A stretch of DNA of 64,000 bases from Allobosea sp. 117 (GCF_000702305.1 NZ_JNLC01000013.1:310001-374000); one strand, 5' to 3'. Shown: positions 12,434 through 20,372, counted from the first letter of the stretch. Program-made: numbers and translations. The notes: generated from the sequence alone by a model not told the origin.

Positions 12434-12649
12434 ATGACCGGGTACAGGCGGATACGAAGGCACGACGCCGCGGCGGTGCTGGGCGGCTTCTGGCGCGATC
12501 AGGGCGCGGCGACCGCCATCGAATATGCGCTGGTCGCGAGCAGCATCGGCGCCGCCATCGCCGCCACCGTCTACACACTGGGCGACGAGGTTCTCACCAC
12601 CTATTACACGCGGATCAGCGAGGCGGTGGCCTCGGCCAGCCCGAACTGA
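12434..12649 (+). CDS. Flp-family type IVb pilin, orphan
   Basis: A 71-residue prepilin-like protein. A short basic leader (about residues 1-24) is followed by the Flp core GAATAIEYALVASSIGAAIA, the hydrophobic helix that packs into Flp/Tad fibres. The hallmark Glu-Tyr pair is present. There is one extra Ala between the expected Gly cleavage residue and the core, so cleavage may fall after GA rather than G. No tad/cpa assembly genes are nearby, so it must use machinery encoded elsewhere or be a minor pilin. It begins at ATG 12434, 34 bases after mutT, and may be co-transcribed with it. Confidence 0.8.
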   Translation: MTGYRRIRRHDAAAVLGGFWRDQGAATAIEYALVASSIGAAIAATVYTLGDEVLTTYYTRISEAVASASPN

Positions 12650-12655
12650 CGGAAT

Positions 12656-13570
12656 CTACTCGTCGCGCTCCGCCCGGTCGCTTAGCGGCAAAGGCAGCTC
12701 CTTGGTGCCGAGGGCATCGGCGAGGCGCTTTCGCGCGGATCCCGGCCGCAACGGCGTCTGCTGGCTCTCATGCGGCGCCCAGCCGGATATGAAGACGACC
12801 TCGAAGGTGGCGCGCAGCCGCCCGTCCGGGTCCGCGAAGCGTTCCCCATAGACCTCGACGAGGCGCGCCAGCGTCCCCCGCCGCAGCGGCTCGCGCCGGC
12901 GGGCGGCGAGCGGGTTGGTCGCGCCCATGCGGCGCAGATCGGCGAACAGCGCGAAGATGTCGCCATAGCGCACGGTGACGCGGTCGACGTCGGTGACCGG
13001 CAGAGCGAGGCCGGCGCGCTGCAGCAGCCCGCCGAGGTCGCGCAGGTCCGCGAAGGGCGCGACGCGGGGCGAGATGCCGCCGAGCGTGTCGCTCTCGGCG
13101 ATGGCGAAGGCCTCCCTCAGCTCGCCCAGCGTGCCGCTGCCGAACAGGGCGGCGAGCAGCAGCCCGTCCGGGCGGAGCGTGCGGCGAAGCTGCGCGAGCA
13201 GGCCGGGCAGGTCGTTCACCGTCTGGAAGGCGAGCGCCGACACGACGAGGTCGAGCGAGGCCGGCGCGATGGGCAGCGCTTCCGGATCGGTGACGACGTC
13301 GACATCGGCGCGCTCGGCGGGACCGAAGACGTCCAGCCGGCCGACCATCGGGCTGCCGGCGAGCGCGCGGCGCAGCGCGTCGGCGGGCGTGCCGAGGTCG
13401 GCGGCGCGGGCGAATTCCCGCTTCACCGCCGTCAGCCGGTCGGCGAGGTCTTCCGCCACGCGATCGAGCAGGAAGGTCTCCGGGCCGAGCCGCAGCGCGC
13501 GGCGGCGGGCGGCGGCGAGGGCGCGGGCATCGAAGATCTCGAACGGGCCGGAACCGTCTGGCGCGGACAA
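12656..13570 (-). CDS. SAM-dependent methyltransferase-like protein (BioC/NDUFAF5 type)
   Basis: A 304-residue class I methyltransferase fold. It opens with FDARALAAARRRAL, as in alphaproteobacterial relatives of the mitochondrial complex I assembly factor NDUFAF5. A degenerate SAM-binding stretch precedes DVVTDPEALPIAPASLDLVVSA, where the acidic loop and post-I motif are visible. LRPDGLLLAALFG is the strand-5 region. Homologues are NDUFAF5-like or malonyl-ACP methyltransferase-like; which reaction occurs here cannot be settled from sequence. The C-terminal tail is Arg-rich. It is divergent from comF across about 100 bases, a common arrangement in the order. Confidence 0.82.
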   Translation of the reverse strand: MSAPDGSGPFEIFDARALAAARRRALRLGPETFLLDRVAEDLADRLTAVKREFARAADLGTPADALRRALAGSPMVGRLDVFGPAERADVDVVTDPEALPIAPASLDLVVSALAFQTVNDLPGLLAQLRRTLRPDGLLLAALFGSGTLGELREAFAIAESDTLGGISPRVAPFADLRDLGGLLQRAGLALPVTDVDRVTVRYGDIFALFADLRRMGATNPLAARRREPLRRGTLARLVEVYGERFADPDGRLRATFEVVFISGWAPHESQQTPLRPGSARKRLADALGTKELPLPLSDRAERDE

Positions 13571-13670
13571 GCGGCAGTCTCCCTGGACGACGCGGGCGCG
13601 TGGCGCTCGCGCGAGCCATAGGCCGCATCGGGGCGCGGGTCAAAGCGGGTCGGCCGTGATAGGATCGCTC

Positions 13671-14492
13671 ATGCTCGACGATGTCGTCACGCCGTCCTCT
13701 TCGCCGTCCCTCGCCGCGCGCGTCGGACGAGGCGTGCCGGCTGCGCTGCGCGGTCTCGGCCGGGCGGCGGTCGATCTGGTGCTGCCGCCGGTCTGCGCCG
13801 GCTGCCGGACGGCGGTGGCGGAGCCCGGCTGCCTGTGCGGGGCGTGTTGGAGCGGCCTCGACTTCATCGAGCGACCCTATTGCGAGCGGCTCGGCATCCC
13901 CTTTGCGTTCGATCCCGGCGGGGCGAGGCTCTCGGCCGAGGCGCTTGCCGATCCGCCCGCCTATGACCGGGCGCGGGCGGCGGTTCTCTATGGCGGCATC
14001 GGCCGCGATCTGGTGCACGGACTGAAATACAACGACCGCACCGAGACCGCCCGGCTGCTCGCCCGCATGATGTCGCGCGCCGGCGCCGAGCTGCTCGCCG
14101 GCGCGGACGCGCTGGTGCCGGTGCCGCTGCATCGGCTGCGGCTGTGGCGGCGGCGCTTCAACCAGTCGGCGGCGCTGGCGCTCGGCATCGCCCGCGAGAG
14201 CAGCGTCGCCTTCCGGCCCGAATGGCTGGAGCGCCGGCGCCCTACGGCTCCACAGTTCGGCCTCGACCGGTCGGCGCGCGCGAATAACGTCGCCGGCGCC
14301 TTCGCCGTGCCGGAGGCGATGCGCGCCGAGCTGGCCGGACGCCGCATCGTCCTCGTCGACGACGTGCTCACCACCGGCGCCACCATGGACGCCTGCTGCA
14401 AGGCGCTGCTGCGCGCCGGCGCCGCTGGCGTCGACGTCCTGGTGTTCGCACGGGTTGTTGATGGGCGGTCGGCGCCCATATCATTGAGCTAG
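13671..14492 (+). CDS. ComF family phosphoribosyltransferase-like protein
   Basis: A 273-residue ComF/GntX family member. A four-Cys-type zinc ribbon lies near residues 42-59 (CAGC then CLCGAC), and a type I PRTase domain follows with the PRPP loop IVLVDDVLTTGATMD at about 226-240. The RRRFNQSAALA stretch is typical of the family. Family members are linked to DNA uptake in some bacteria, but the biochemical role is unresolved. The ATG at 13671 has AGGA six bases upstream; a GTG at 13656 is an alternative. It leads a same-strand run with grxC, nit and the DUF1178 gene. Confidence 0.92.
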   Translation: MLDDVVTPSSSPSLAARVGRGVPAALRGLGRAAVDLVLPPVCAGCRTAVAEPGCLCGACWSGLDFIERPYCERLGIPFAFDPGGARLSAEALADPPAYDRARAAVLYGGIGRDLVHGLKYNDRTETARLLARMMSRAGAELLAGADALVPVPLHRLRLWRRRFNQSAALALGIARESSVAFRPEWLERRRPTAPQFGLDRSARANNVAGAFAVPEAMRAELAGRRIVLVDDVLTTGATMDACCKALLRAGAAGVDVLVFARVVDGRSAPISLS

Positions 14493-14514
14493 CGCCATCC
14501 GGAGGCAGACGAAT

Positions 14515-14817
14515 ATGCCCCAAGTGAACCCGTCCCAAGCGAATGTGTCTGACGTGAGCTCGTCCGACGTCGTGATCTACACGACCCGCTACTGCCCCTA
14601 TTGCCACGCGGCGAAGGACCTGCTGGACCGCAAGGACGTCAGCTTCCGGGAGGTCGACGTGACCGGCGATGCGGAGGGGCGGGCCGCCATGGCGCGGCGC
14701 GCCAACGGGCGCACCAGCGTCCCGCAGGTGTTCATCCGCGGCAACCATGTCGGTGGCTGCGACGATCTCTACGCGCTCGACGAGGCCGGCGAGCTCGACC
14801 CGTTGCTCGCCGGCTGA
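14515..14817 (+). CDS. grxC: Glutaredoxin 3
   Basis: A small cytosolic dithiol oxidoreductase that uses glutathione to reduce disulfides. The 100-residue product has the active site CPYC at residues 27-30 in TTRYCPYCHAAKDLL, the cis-Pro loop TSVPQVFI, and the glutathione-contacting GGCDDLYALDEAGEL. An N-terminal extension of about 17 residues precedes the first strand; a start further in is possible. It lies 22 bases after comF and 34 bases before the nitrilase-family gene, a conserved grxC-nit pairing in alphaproteobacteria. Confidence 0.96.
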   Translation: MPQVNPSQANVSDVSSSDVVIYTTRYCPYCHAAKDLLDRKDVSFREVDVTGDAEGRAAMARRANGRTSVPQVFIRGNHVGGCDDLYALDEAGELDPLLAG

Positions 14818-14851
14818 TATCGAGCGCCCCGCTGTTCGACGGAGACTATTG

Positions 14852-15772
14852 ATGACCGCATCCGACGCTCCCGCCCCGGCTCGCAAGGACCGCCTTGGCA
14901 AGCCGTTCCGCGCGGCGCTGGTGCAGATGTGCACGGCCAGAAGCGTCGAGGCGAATGTGGCGGCGGCCTCCGCGCTGATCCGCCAGGCGGCGGGCGAGGG
15001 CGCGACCTACATCCAGACGCCGGAGATGACCGGCACGATGGAGGAGAACCGGCAGGCGCTGTTCAAGCTGCTGCACGAGGAGGAGCACGACCCTGCGCTG
15101 GCCGCCTTCCGCGCGCTGGCGGCGGAGCTGAAGGTGCACCTGCATATCGGCTCGCTGGCGGTGAAGGCGAGCGAGCACCGGGCCGCCAACCGCTCCTATC
15201 TCATCGCGCCGGACGGCACGATCGCGGCGCGCTACGACAAGATCCACATGTTCGACGTCGACCTGCCGAATGGCGACGTCTATCGCGAATCCACTGCCTA
15301 CCGGCCCGGCGAGCTCGCGGTGCTGGCGGACCTGCCGGAGATCCGGCTCGGCTTCACCATCTGCTACGACCTGCGCTTTCCCGCGCTGTTCCGCGCATTG
15401 GCCGAGAGCGGCGCTGGCATGATCGCCGTGCCGGCCGCCTTCACCAAGTCCACCGGCGAGGCGCACTGGCACATATTGTTGCGGGCGCGGGCGATCGAGA
15501 CCGGCTCCTTCGTGCTCGCGGCGGCGCAGGGCGGGCGCCACGAGAACGGCCGCGAGACCTTCGGCCACAGCCTCATCATCGATCCCTGGGGCACCGTGCT
15601 CGCCGAAGGCGGCACCGAGCCCGGGGTCATCCATGCCGAGATCGATCCGCAGAAGGTGGCGGCGGTGCGCGCGCGCATTCCCGCGCTCGACCATGGCCGG
15701 CGCTTCGAGCTCTTGCCGCCGGGCGAGCACGGCCGGCTGCATCTGGCCGCCTCGCAAGGGGATGCGGCATGA
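14852..15772 (+). CDS. Nit1-type carbon-nitrogen hydrolase (deaminated glutathione amidase-like)
   Basis: A 306-residue nitrilase-superfamily amidase. The catalytic triad is visible as Glu58 (QTPEMTG), Lys130 (YDKIHMFD) and Cys171 (TICYDLRFP). These surroundings match the Nit1 branch, which removes the amide from deaminated glutathione formed by transaminase side reactions. The link with grxC immediately upstream supports a glutathione-repair role, though that is inference. The ATG at 14852 has GGAG seven bases upstream. Its stop overlaps the start of the next gene in an ATGA arrangement, so translation is probably coupled. Confidence 0.92.
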   Translation: MTASDAPAPARKDRLGKPFRAALVQMCTARSVEANVAAASALIRQAAGEGATYIQTPEMTGTMEENRQALFKLLHEEEHDPALAAFRALAAELKVHLHIGSLAVKASEHRAANRSYLIAPDGTIAARYDKIHMFDVDLPNGDVYRESTAYRPGELAVLADLPEIRLGFTICYDLRFPALFRALAESGAGMIAVPAAFTKSTGEAHWHILLRARAIETGSFVLAAAQGGRHENGRETFGHSLIIDPWGTVLAEGGTEPGVIHAEIDPQKVAAVRARIPALDHGRRFELLPPGEHGRLHLAASQGDAA

Positions 15773-16236
15773 TCCTTTATCAGCTCCGCTGCGCCGCCGA
15801 TCATGAGTTCGAGAGCTGGTTCCGCGACTCCTCGGCCTATGACGCGCAGCGCAAGCAGAAGCTGGTGACCTGCCCGCTCTGCGGCTCGCCGGAGGTGGAG
15901 AAGGCGATCATGGCGCCGGCCCTCGGGCGCGGCACCCGCAAGGCGGAGGAGCCGGCGCCGGCCGCTCCCGCCGAGGAGGCCGCTCCCGCCAAGGTGGCGC
16001 TGATGTCCGAGAAGGAGCAGGCGCTGCGCGAGATGCTCAAGGCGGTGCGCCAGCATGTGGAGGCGAATGCCGACTATGTCGGCGACGAGTTCGCCAGCCT
16101 CGCCCGCCAGATGCACGAGGGCGATGTGGAGAAGCGCTCGATCTATGGCGAGGCGAGCCCCGACGAGGTGCGCGCGCTGGTCGAGGACGAGATCGAGGTG
16201 CATCCCCTGCCGTCGCTGCCGGACGAGCGGAACTGA
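15769..16236 (+). CDS. DUF1178 family protein
   Basis: A 155-residue protein of the conserved alphaproteobacterial/betaproteobacterial DUF1178 family, of unknown function. It starts MILYQLRCAADHEFESWFRDS and carries a second Cys pair in VTCPLCGSPEVEKAIMAP, which looks like a small zinc ribbon together with Cys8. An Ala/Pro/Glu-rich linker separates this from a helical C-terminal half containing MLKAVRQHVEANADYVGDEFA. The ATG overlaps the stop of the nit gene. Persistent linkage with grxC and nit suggests a role in thiol or glutathione metabolism, but no function is established. Confidence 0.92.
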   Translation: MILYQLRCAADHEFESWFRDSSAYDAQRKQKLVTCPLCGSPEVEKAIMAPALGRGTRKAEEPAPAAPAEEAAPAKVALMSEKEQALREMLKAVRQHVEANADYVGDEFASLARQMHEGDVEKRSIYGEASPDEVRALVEDEIEVHPLPSLPDERN

Positions 16237-16256
16237 GGCGTCGCGGTGGGAAGGGT

Positions 16257-16679
16257 ATGATGGCCCGCCCTGACCTGTGTGCCGGTGTCGTCGCTCTCGC
16301 TCTTTTCGCGCTGGCGGTGCCTGCCCGCGCTCAGGATCCCTCGCCCGCTCATGACAAGCCGCTGCTCTACGAGCTGGTCGCCCGCGAGCCCTACCGCACC
16401 ACCTGGCACAAGCTCGTCGCGCCGGTACTGAAGAACGAGCGCTGGCTGAGGAGCGCGCGCGGCGTCTGGGAGCCGACCCGGACGGTCACCGTCGACGGGG
16501 CACGGTTCGATGTCTATTTCCTGTGCAAGCCGACCGCCTGCGCCACCAACGAGATCACCGTGATCTTCGAGTCGGGCGGCCATCACGCCGCGGCCGCCTT
16601 CCGCAGCCCGGCAGGCACGCAACTGCTCGGCGCGCCGGGGGACCGCATGCGGCGGGCCCTGCTCTCGGCGTTGCACTAG
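16257..16679 (+). CDS. Ivy-like c-type lysozyme inhibitor, periplasmic
   Basis: A 140-residue secreted protein. A signal peptide ends at about VPARAQ (residue 27). The mature part has a Cys-bounded loop in YFLCKPTAC, closely resembling the CKPHDC loop with which E. coli Ivy plugs the lysozyme active site. The strands before it (WEPTRTVTVDGARFDVYFL) and after it (NEITVIFESGG) also fit Ivy. The central His-Asp of the E. coli loop is replaced by Thr-Ala, so inhibitory strength is uncertain. Start codons ATG 16257 and 16260 are tandem. It ends 25 bases from the convergent ccmG. Confidence 0.75.
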   Translation: MMARPDLCAGVVALALFALAVPARAQDPSPAHDKPLLYELVAREPYRTTWHKLVAPVLKNERWLRSARGVWEPTRTVTVDGARFDVYFLCKPTACATNEITVIFESGGHHAAAAFRSPAGTQLLGAPGDRMRRALLSALH

Positions 16680-16699
16680 GCGGCGCGCGGCGCGCCGCC
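16679..16699. terminator. GC hairpin between convergent ivy-like gene and ccmG
   Basis: A perfect 9-bp stem GGCGGCGCG/CGCGCCGCC with a 3-base loop fills the gap between two convergent genes. There is no T-run, so it may act as a processing or stability hairpin rather than an intrinsic terminator. Confidence 0.4.
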
Positions 16700-16704
16700 C
16701 CGCC

Positions 16705-17328
16705 TCAAGAGGACGGCGTCGTGGGCGAGGGTGCGGCCTTGGCCTTCTCGATCTCCGGCAGCAGGCGCGTCTTCAGCCCCTCGGCATCGATCGGGCCGAC
16801 ATATTTGTAGGCGATGCGCCCGTCCCGGCCGACGACGAAGGTCTCCGGCACGCCATAGACACCCCATTCGATCGCCGCGCGGCCGCCCGCGTCGACGCCG
16901 ACCGCGGCATAGGGATTGCCGAAGCGGCCGAGGAAGCGGCGGGCGTTCTCGGCGTCGTCCTTGTAGTTGAGGCCGACGAGGCGGAAGCCCCCCATCTTCG
17001 ACAGCTCGACGAGATAGGGGTGCTCGTCGCGGCACGGCACGCACCAGGAGGCGAAGACGTTCAGCACCGTCACCTCGCCCTTCAGGGCGGCCGAGCTCAG
17101 CCCCGGCACGGCGGCGCCATCGCGCGTCAGCCCTTCGAGCGGCGGAAGGTCCAGCGCCGGCGCCGGCCGGCCGATCAGCGCCGAGGGCAGGCGCGAGGGA
17201 TCGCCCGAGAACAGCCGGCCATAGAACAGGCCCGCCAGTGCCAGGAAGGCGACGAGCGGCAGCAGGACGAGGATGCGCCGGCGCCGGACCGGCGTTTCGG
17301 AGGGCGTGCTGGTGCCGGTCCCGGTCAC
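16705..17328 (-). CDS. ccmG: Thiol:disulfide interchange protein CcmG/DsbE
   Basis: CcmG is a membrane-anchored periplasmic thioredoxin that keeps the apocytochrome c CXXCH motif reduced for haem attachment. The product of about 207 residues has one N-terminal membrane anchor (residues 19-36) and the active site WCVPC at residues 95-99. The acidic loop YKDDAENARRFL and the cis-Pro YGVPETFVVG, both typical of the family, follow. The GTG start at 17328 overlaps the stop of ccmD (GTGA), which is why it was preferred to an ATG at 17424. It is the last gene of a ccmC-ccmD-ccmG operon. Confidence 0.94.
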   Translation of the reverse strand: MTGTGTSTPSETPVRRRRILVLLPLVAFLALAGLFYGRLFSGDPSRLPSALIGRPAPALDLPPLEGLTRDGAAVPGLSSAALKGEVTVLNVFASWCVPCRDEHPYLVELSKMGGFRLVGLNYKDDAENARRFLGRFGNPYAAVGVDAGGRAAIEWGVYGVPETFVVGRDGRIAYKYVGPIDAEGLKTRLLPEIEKAKAAPSPTTPSS

Positions 17329-17495
17329 GGCGCCGTCCCGTCGCCGGCCGAGCGGCGGCGCACGCCGCGCGCCTCCATTTCGGCGAGGCCGGCCCGCACG
17401 GCGCGTCCATCGAGCGCGATCCACAGCGCGAGGGCGCCGAGCACCGCTGCCGAGACGGCGTAGGCGGCGATGATGAAGGAGGCGTGCTCACCCAT
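17325..17495 (-). CDS. ccmD: Haem exporter protein CcmD
   Basis: A 56-residue single-pass membrane protein starting MGEHASFIIAAYAVSAAVLG. It has one transmembrane helix at about residues 8-27 and a basic cytoplasmic tail. CcmD binds CcmABC and is needed to release holo-CcmE. Its size, the aromatic/Tyr-containing helix, and its place eight bases after ccmC and overlapping ccmG make the call secure despite low sequence complexity. Confidence 0.9.
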   Translation of the reverse strand: MGEHASFIIAAYAVSAAVLGALALWIALDGRAVRAGLAEMEARGVRRRSAGDGTAP

Positions 17496-17503
17496 GGCGA
17501 CCC

Positions 17504-18238
17504 TCACGCATAGGCCGCTTCGGCGGCGGCGCGGGCTTCGAGGTTGCGCAGGCGACGGCGCAGGATCTCGTTGCGCATGGCGGCGAGATGCAGCGTCAGC
17601 ATCAGGCCGGTAAAACCCGCGGCGGTGAGCAGCAGCGGCCAGAGCAGGCTCGGATGGATGGTCGGGCCATCCATGCGGAACACCGAGGCGGGCTGGTGCA
17701 GCGTGTTCCACCAGTCGACCGAGAACTTCACGATCGGCACGTTCACGAAGCCGACCAGCGTCAGCACGGCGGCGGCGCGACCGGCCTGGTTCGGGTCCTC
17801 GATCGCCGAGCGCAGGGCGATGAGCCCGAGATAGAGCAGCAGCAGCACCAGCATCGAGGTCAGGCGCGCGTCCCACACCCAGTAGGTGCCCCACATCGGC
17901 CGGCCCCACAGCGAGCCGGTGACGAGGCAGAGGAAGGCGAACACGGCGCCTATGGGCGCGAGTGCCTTGTGCGAGACATCCGCCAGCGGATGGCGCCAGA
18001 CCAGAATGCCGAGCGCCGAGAGGGCGAGCAGGCTGTAGCCGAGCATGGCGAGCCAGGCGAAGGGCACATGGATGTACATGATGCGCACCGTCTCGCCCTG
18101 CTGGTAGTCGGCCGGCGCCTGGAAGGCGAGCCAGAAGCCGATCGCGAGCAGGACGGCGCTCGCCAGCGCAAGCCACGGCAGCACCCGCCCGGCGAGGGCG
18201 AGGAAGCGGGTGGGGTTGGCAAGGTCCATCAGCGCCAT
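17504..18238 (-). CDS. ccmC: Haem transporter/CcmE haem-loading protein CcmC
   Basis: CcmC is a six-helix inner-membrane protein that loads haem onto CcmE. The 244-residue product contains the tryptophan-rich WWD domain WGRPMWGTYWVWDARLTS at about residues 111-128. Flanking haem-ligand histidines are visible in IMYIHVPFAW and in DWWNTLHQPASV. The ATG at 18238 is the first in-frame start after a 277-base gap. The usual ccmA and ccmB are not upstream; the neighbouring gene is a divergent GNAT acetyltransferase. Confidence 0.97.
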   Translation of the reverse strand: MALMDLANPTRFLALAGRVLPWLALASAVLLAIGFWLAFQAPADYQQGETVRIMYIHVPFAWLAMLGYSLLALSALGILVWRHPLADVSHKALAPIGAVFAFLCLVTGSLWGRPMWGTYWVWDARLTSMLVLLLLYLGLIALRSAIEDPNQAGRAAAVLTLVGFVNVPIVKFSVDWWNTLHQPASVFRMDGPTIHPSLLWPLLLTAAGFTGLMLTLHLAAMRNEILRRRLRNLEARAAAEAAYA

Positions 18239-18515
18239 GGCGCGGTTCTAATCGTCCGGCCCGATACGGGCAACAGAGGGGTCGTACGGCACAACGCGGA
18301 TGTGATGGCGGGGAGCTGCGACATGAGCGCCAGCACGGAGGCGTGAAGGACCGACGTGAGGCTGCCGGATGAACGCCCGGTGAATGCCACGTTCAGGCGG
18401 GATTTGTGGGGCGTTGCCTAGCGTGCCACCACGATTCGCGCTTCCTCGACGAGGCGTGCTGCCCGAAACCAGAGGGTGCCCCGCGCGGGGAGCCTCCGCA
18501 CGACGGAGACCGACC

Positions 18516-19118
18516 ATGATCCACGCTCACGCCCAGAGCCCGACTCTCGCCCTCGCCGGCCTGCGTATCCGGCGCGCCAACGCCCCCGATCTCAAGGACA
18601 TCGCGCGGCTGCAGGCGGCGGCGCTACGCGGCTTCGCCCGGCGGGCGCATGGCGCGGAGGTGATCGACGCGCTCATTCCCCATATCGGCGCCTTCGATGC
18701 CGAGCTGGTGGCGGACGGCACTTTCTTCATTGCCGAGATCGAGGGCGAGGCGGTGGCCTGCGGCGGCTGGTCCCTGCGGCGCCCGAGCTTCATGGTGGGC
18801 GGCACGCGTTCGCGCGAGATCAACCTGCCGGAAATCGACGACGATCCCGACGTGCCGCATCTGCACGGCGTCTTCGTGCACCCGCTGTTCATCCGCCATG
18901 GCATCGGCTCGGCGATCCTCGAGCGGATCGACGCTGATCTGCGGCAGCAGGGCTTCGCCCGCGCCCGGCTCGCGGCGACGCTCAGCGGCGAGGGCTTCTT
19001 CGCCGAGCGCGGCTGGCGCCGCCATGGCGCCGTGTTCGGCGCGCTGGAGGGGGGCCTCGTCTTCGTCGGCATGGGCATGGAGAAGCGCTTCGCCTCGGAG
19101 CTCAAGCTGGCGGCGTGA
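18516..19118 (+). CDS. GNAT family N-acetyltransferase
   Basis: A 200-residue acyl-CoA-dependent acetyltransferase. The N-terminal strand [18 protein letters not shown] is the GNAT beta1-alpha1 region. [22 protein letters not shown] at about residues 113-134 is motif A with a variant R-x-x-G-x-G/A loop for CoA pyrophosphate. [11 protein letters not shown] is motif B. The substrate is unknown. The ATG at 18516 follows GGAG at 18504. The ArsR-family gene begins only ten bases after the stop, so these two may form an operon with the SDR gene behind. Confidence 0.88.
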   Translation: MIHAHAQSPTLALAGLRIRRANAPDLKDIARLQAAALRGFARRAHGAEVIDALIPHIGAFDAELVADGTFFIAEIEGEAVACGGWSLRRPSFMVGGTRSREINLPEIDDDPDVPHLHGVFVHPLFIRHGIGSAILERIDADLRQQGFARARLAATLSGEGFFAERGWRRHGAVFGALEGGLVFVGMGMEKRFASELKLAA

Positions 19119-19128
19119 AGCTTGCCAC

Positions 19129-19494
19129 ATGACGGATGAAGGCCAGCGTCATATTGCCAGGACGCCGGTCTCGACCAATATGACGGACATGTCCGTCGCC
19201 GATCCCGCCCCCGACACGCCCACCCTGACCGACCGCCAGTTCGCGCTGATCGCCCGCGCGCTCGCCGAGCCGCGCCGCTACGAGATCCTCAAGCAGATCG
19301 GCGAGCGTTCCGGGGCCATGCCGTGCGGCTGCCTGCACGAGACGCATGGCGTGTCGGCGGCCACCATCTCCCATCACGTCAAGGAACTGGAGAACGCGGG
19401 GCTCATCGAGATCCTGCGCGAGGGCAAGTTCGCGCGCCTCGTGCTCAGGCGCGACGTGCTCTCCGCCTATCTCGACCGCCTGTCGAGAATCTGA
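19129..19494 (+). CDS. ArsR-family winged-helix regulator
   Basis: A DNA-binding repressor of up to 121 residues. The winged-helix core runs from about residue 33: [22 protein letters not shown], then the recognition helix [19 protein letters not shown] and the wing [19 protein letters not shown] cysteine pair sits just before the recognition helix and could sense metal or redox state. ATG at 19129 gives the longest form; ATG at 19180 or 19189 is also possible and would place the palindrome 19182-19197 over the translation start. It lies directly upstream of a palindromic operator and an SDR gene, its likely target. Confidence 0.88.
   Translation: MTDEGQRHIARTPVSTNMTDMSVADPAPDTPTLTDRQFALIARALAEPRRYEILKQIGERSGAMPCGCLHETHGVSAATISHHVKELENAGLIEILREGKFARLVLRRDVLSAYLDRLSRI
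19182..19197. promoter_or_regulatory. Perfect 16-bp palindrome near the ArsR start
   Basis: GACGGACATGTCCGTC is a perfect palindrome lying at or just after two of the possible start codons of the regulator. It may be an autoregulatory operator, or simply coding sequence; nothing else supports a choice. Confidence 0.4.
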
Positions 19495-19538
19495 GCGCCC
19501 GTTTCGGGTCGCCAATTTCGTGCGATGCGCCTCTTGTA

Positions 19539-19600
19539 TCGTTTCGATGAGCGTCTAACTATCGCTCATCGATTAGATGATCATCTAATCATCGAAACGA
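19539..19600. promoter_or_regulatory. Nested palindromic operator upstream of the SDR gene
   Basis: A perfect 20-bp palindrome GATTAGATGATCATCTAATC (19571-19590) is enclosed by an outer inverted repeat TCGTTTCGAT (19539-19548) and ATCGAAACGA (19591-19600). A third pair GATGAGCG/CGCTCATC (19546-19553 and 19563-19570) shares bases with the outer arm. The block is AT-rich against its surroundings and lies between the ArsR gene and the SDR start. It probably binds the ArsR protein and covers the SDR promoter. Confidence 0.75.
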
Positions 19601-19615
19601 GGCAGGAGAATTCGC

Positions 19616-20365
19616 ATGACAAAGCTCGCGGGCAAGGTAGCGGTGGTGACCGGCGCCTCCAAGGGTATCGGCGCCGGCATCGCCAAGGCACTGGCGGAGG
19701 CCGGCGCGGCGGTGGTGGTGAACTATTCCTCCGCGCGCGACGGTGCGGAGAAGATCGTGAAGGAGATCGAGGCGGCCGGCGGCAAGGCGATCGCGGTGCA
19801 GGCGAACGTGGCCAAGGAGGCCGAGGTGGAGCGGCTGTTCGCGGAGGCGAAGGCGGCCTTCGGCTCGGTTGACGTGCTCGTCAACAATGCCGGCGTCTAC
19901 CGCTTCGCGCCGATCGAGCAGTTCTCCGAGGAGGACTTTCGCTGGCACTTCGACGTCAATGTGCTCGGCCTTCTCTTCGCCACCCGCGAGGCGGTGAAGC
20001 ATTTCGGCGAGAAGGGCGGCAGCATCATCAACATCGGCTCGGTCGCCACCGAGGTGGCGTGGCCGCAGACCAGCGTCTACACCGCGACCAAGGCGGCCGT
20101 GGCCTCGATCACCAAGACGCTCGCCAACGAACTCGGGCCGAAGAAGATCCGGGTGAACAACATCGCGCCCGGCGGCGTCGAGACCGAAGGCACCCACACG
20201 ATCGGGGTGGTCGGCAGCGATCTCGAAAAGGAGATGGTGGCGCAGACGCCGCTCGGCCGCATGGGCCAGCCGCAGGACATCGCGCCGGTCGCCGTCTTCC
20301 TCGCCTCGTCGGAAGCGGGCTGGGTCACCGGCCAGACCATCTTCGTTTCCGGCGGACTGCAGTGA
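19616..20365 (+). CDS. SDR family oxidoreductase
   Basis: A 249-residue classical short-chain dehydrogenase/reductase that uses NAD(P)H. The cofactor loop is TGASKGIGAG (residues 13-22), with NNAG at about 91-94 and the catalytic Ser in NIGSVAT. The Tyr-Lys pair lies in SVYTATKAA, with Tyr followed three residues later by Thr-Lys. The closest families are 3-oxoacyl-ACP reductase-like and glucose dehydrogenase-like SDRs, so the substrate is not known. The ATG at 19616 has AGGAG eight bases upstream. The palindromic block in front and the adjacent ArsR gene point to ligand-induced expression. Confidence 0.92.
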   Translation: MTKLAGKVAVVTGASKGIGAGIAKALAEAGAAVVVNYSSARDGAEKIVKEIEAAGGKAIAVQANVAKEAEVERLFAEAKAAFGSVDVLVNNAGVYRFAPIEQFSEEDFRWHFDVNVLGLLFATREAVKHFGEKGGSIINIGSVATEVAWPQTSVYTATKAAVASITKTLANELGPKKIRVNNIAPGGVETEGTHTIGVVGSDLEKEMVAQTPLGRMGQPQDIAPVAVFLASSEAGWVTGQTIFVSGGLQ

Positions 20366-20372
20366 GCTGGGG

